Notes under the pieces: generated by a model
The model's input: the letters and a program-made list of their open reading frames with translations, nothing else
Database searches by the model: none
Told to the model about the DNA's origin: nothing
Translations under genes and position numbers: made by a program
Assembly: GCA_037131955.1 (NCBI GenBank)
Contig: JBAXQC010000062.1
Span: 1 to 16,892 of the forward strand
Direction: 5' to 3'
Length of the DNA stretch: 16,892 nucleotides
DNA from: CAIMMJ01 sp037131955
GTDB lineage: Bacteria; Bacteroidota; Bacteroidia; UBA4408
Shown here: one piece after another, positions 15,383 through 16,892 of the stretch
Numbering within the stretch: position 1 is the stretch's first letter
Layout: the number at the start of each line of letters is the position of its first letter

Positions 15383-16396
15383 CTATAAAAAAACCTTTCT
15401 AATATTTAAGGAACTTTCTTTGTGTAGTTTATCTAAATTTTCCCTCATCCAAACTTCTGCTGCTTTTCTTCCTTTGTATTTTAATTGCAACAAAAATTCT
15501 TTGGAAATATTAAATTTGCTACTCAATGAATATTCGTGCAAATCGTCGTCGGCACTTATTTCATGGAAATATATTTTTCGTAGTTTACCTTTCAAATCAT
15601 AGCCAATGTTCAGCATTCTATCTTTAAAATGAATCATCCTCATTTCGCTGCTTAAGCTAGAATTAAAACTTATATCGTTTATTCTGTCTTGAATTTCTTT
15701 TACTGTTTTTGGCACTTCTTTAATCTCCAAAGGATTTACTTTAATCAATAAAATATCATTGGAATCGGTATAATCTATTAAGGGATATATAGGAGGATTT
15801 CCCATGTATCCTCCGTCCCAATAAAATTCACCGTCAATTTCTACGGCCTTGTATAACATTGGCAAACATGCCGAAGCCATGAGCATATCTGAAGTAATAT
15901 TTGGGCTTTTAAAAACTTTAGGTTTCCCTTTTTTTACATTTGTTGCACACGAAAAAAGTTTTACTTCTGATTTATTAAGTTCTTCAAAATCTATTAATTC
16001 CTCTATTAATTTTTTTAATGGATTCACGTCCATCAAATTAAACTGATAGGGAGAAAACGTATTTGTAAAAAAATTAAACCACTGAAATCCTATGGAGTAA
16101 CTTAAATCGCCAGGGCTTAAAACGTTGTCGAGCCAAGTAGATTGAAAAGGAGTATATTTGGAAGAGTCAGCGATTTTTAACCAAAATTTATTTAGCATTT
16201 CAATGGCTCCTTGATTTCCATTTTTATGCAACCCATAAACAACCATTGCTGCATTCATGGCACCAGCACTTGTTCCGCAAATTCCTCTTATATCAAAAAC
16301 ATCTTCTTCTAGTAATCTTTCTAAAATTCCCCAAGTGAATGCACCGTGAGAACCACCGCCTTGAAGAGCTAGTGATAATTTCTTTTTATGACTCAT
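15383..16396 (-). CDS. Patatin-like phospholipase
   Basis: A 337-residue protein with the complete patatin catalytic set. It has the glycine-rich oxyanion loop LQGGGSHGAF (about 11-20), the nucleophile elbow GTSAG with Ser43, and the catalytic aspartate in DGGYMGNPP (Asp194). These give a Ser-Asp dyad acyl hydrolase that can cleave phospholipids or other esters. No signal peptide is visible, so it should act in the cytoplasm or at the inner membrane face. The gene starts 8 bases after the stop of the 3-hydroxybutyrate dehydrogenase gene and is very probably translated from the same transcript. The pairing recalls the bdhA-patD operon known from Legionella pneumophila, so a link to polyhydroxybutyrate or membrane-lipid turnover is plausible. 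The natural substrate cannot be read from sequence. Its 3' end is convergent with xseB. Confidence 0.92.
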   Translation of the reverse strand: MSHKKKLSLALQGGGSHGAFTWGILERLLEEDVFDIRGICGTSAGAMNAAMVVYGLHKNGNQGAIEMLNKFWLKIADSSKYTPFQSTWLDNVLSPGDLSYSIGFQWFNFFTNTFSPYQFNLMDVNPLKKLIEELIDFEELNKSEVKLFSCATNVKKGKPKVFKSPNITSDMLMASACLPMLYKAVEIDGEFYWDGGYMGNPPIYPLIDYTDSNDILLIKVNPLEIKEVPKTVKEIQDRINDISFNSSLSSEMRMIHFKDRMLNIGYDLKGKLRKIYFHEISADDDLHEYSLSSKFNISKEFLLQLKYKGRKAAEVWMRENLDKLHKESSLNIRKVFL

Positions 16397-16404
16397 ACTT
16401 TACT

Positions 16405-16892
16405 TTATTGAGCAGTCCAACCTCCGTCTAATGATATGCTTGACCCTGTTACCTGATTTGCGTTTTCTGATGCCAAAAACAAACACATATCCGAAATTGA
16501 ATCTGCATTGATAAACTGTTTTAAAGGTTGTTTTGCCAGCATTATTTTTGTTTCTACTTCTTTCTCCGAAATTCCGTGTGCCTTTGCTTGATCAACAATT
16601 TGTTTTTCTACCAATGGAGTTTTTACGTAGCCGGGGCAAATTGCATTGCACGTAATTCCAAAAGGAGCACCTTCTAATGCCAATACTTTGGTTAGACCAA
16701 TTATTCCGTGCTTGCTTGCAACATAGGCACTTTTATATTCCGAAGCTGTTAACCCGTGTGCAGATGCAATATTGATTATTCTTCCATACTTATTTTCTTT
16801 CATGGAGTTCCAAAATGCCTTACTCAAAATAAAAGCGGAGGTTAAATTTACAGATAAAATTAAATTCCATTTTTCTAATGGAAAATCTTCTA
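16405..16892 (-). CDS. bdhA: 3-hydroxybutyrate dehydrogenase, SDR family (5' end beyond the window)
   Basis: The frame is open to the window edge; 161 residues are visible and the N-terminal nucleotide-binding part lies outside. An apparent start at 16827 is only a TTG inside the gene, because the preceding codons (EDFPLEKWNLILSVNLTSAF) are conserved SDR sequence. Counting from the first visible codon, the active-site set is complete: Asn15 in VNL, Ser43 in IASAHG, and Tyr56 and Lys60 in YVASK. SAHGLTAS, CNAICPGYVKTPLVEKQI and the closing TGSSISLDGGWTAQ are diagnostic of D-3-hydroxybutyrate dehydrogenases. These interconvert 3-hydroxybutyrate and acetoacetate with NAD in the cytoplasm. The following gene, 8 bases on, is a patatin-like phospholipase. 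The product acetoacetate is the substrate of the CoA-transferase whose subunit A is encoded about 3 kb away. Confidence 0.9.
   Translation of the reverse strand, partial: EDFPLEKWNLILSVNLTSAFILSKAFWNSMKENKYGRIINIASAHGLTASEYKSAYVASKHGIIGLTKVLALEGAPFGITCNAICPGYVKTPLVEKQIVDQAKAHGISEKEVETKIMLAKQPLKQFINADSISDMCLFLASENANQVTGSSISLDGGWTAQ

Noticed and set aside
15374..15398. AAAGG...CCTTT inverted repeat between xseB and the patatin gene as a bidirectional terminator.
   Set aside because: Only five pairs with a 15-base loop; too weak to claim.
16405..16827. A 140-residue complete short-chain dehydrogenase starting at 16827.
   Set aside because: The first codon is TTG, and the frame continues upstream with conserved SDR sequence to the window edge. 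The gene is truncated by the window, not short.

Overview
The window looks like chromosomal DNA of an AT-rich member of the Bacteroidota. The main evidence is five consecutive genes whose products carry a signal peptide and a C-terminal type IX secretion system (T9SS) sorting domain. Two are type A and three are type B, the 'gliding motility-associated C-terminal' kind with PNxFTPNGDxxNDxF and FDRWG motifs. Gliding and T9SS secretion are hallmarks of this phylum. The genus cannot be fixed from this sequence.

Layout, left to right. (1) Bases 1-300: the 3' end of a membrane-protein gene, probably a proton-dependent peptide transporter. (2) Bases 304-11009: a six-gene rightward run with short gaps. 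It holds an exported thioredoxin-like protein, two small type A T9SS cargo proteins and three large type B cargo proteins of 999, 794 and 892 residues. The large proteins are modular adhesin-like molecules (choice-of-anchor L, Calx-beta-like, PKD and Ig-like units). The middle one shares its N-terminal half with its right neighbour and its C-terminal third with its left neighbour. (3) Bases 10998-13853: three leftward genes. They are a lipoprotein with a Rieske-like fold but unusual cysteine ligands, subunit A of a 3-oxoacid CoA-transferase, and a multi-spanning membrane protein resembling GT-C-type glycosyltransferases. The last overlaps the big secreted cluster tail to tail. (4) Bases 13981-15375: rightward xseA-xseB, encoding exodeoxyribonuclease VII. 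(5) Bases 15383-16892: a leftward pair, a patatin-like phospholipase behind a 3-hydroxybutyrate dehydrogenase that is cut off by the window end.

Two functional themes stand out. First, the secreted cluster is cysteine-rich in a regular way: nearly every PKD/Ig unit has one cysteine at each end, and the shared N-terminal domain has nine invariant cysteines. A periplasmic CGWC thioredoxin-like protein sits at the head of the run, so a folding or redox link is possible but is inference. Second, 3-hydroxybutyrate dehydrogenase (3-hydroxybutyrate to acetoacetate) and CoA-transferase subunit A (acetoacetate to acetoacetyl-CoA) lie within 3 kb of each other, suggesting ketone-body or polyhydroxybutyrate catabolism. 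The obligatory CoA-transferase subunit B is not in the window.

No tRNA, rRNA, CRISPR array, insertion sequence or phage gene was seen. No gene-free stretch exceeds 130 bases. The clearest regulatory element is an intrinsic-terminator hairpin whose U-tract runs directly into the start codon of the 794-residue adhesin. I see no wholly new system here. The most interesting material is the mosaic T9SS cargo cluster and that hairpin.
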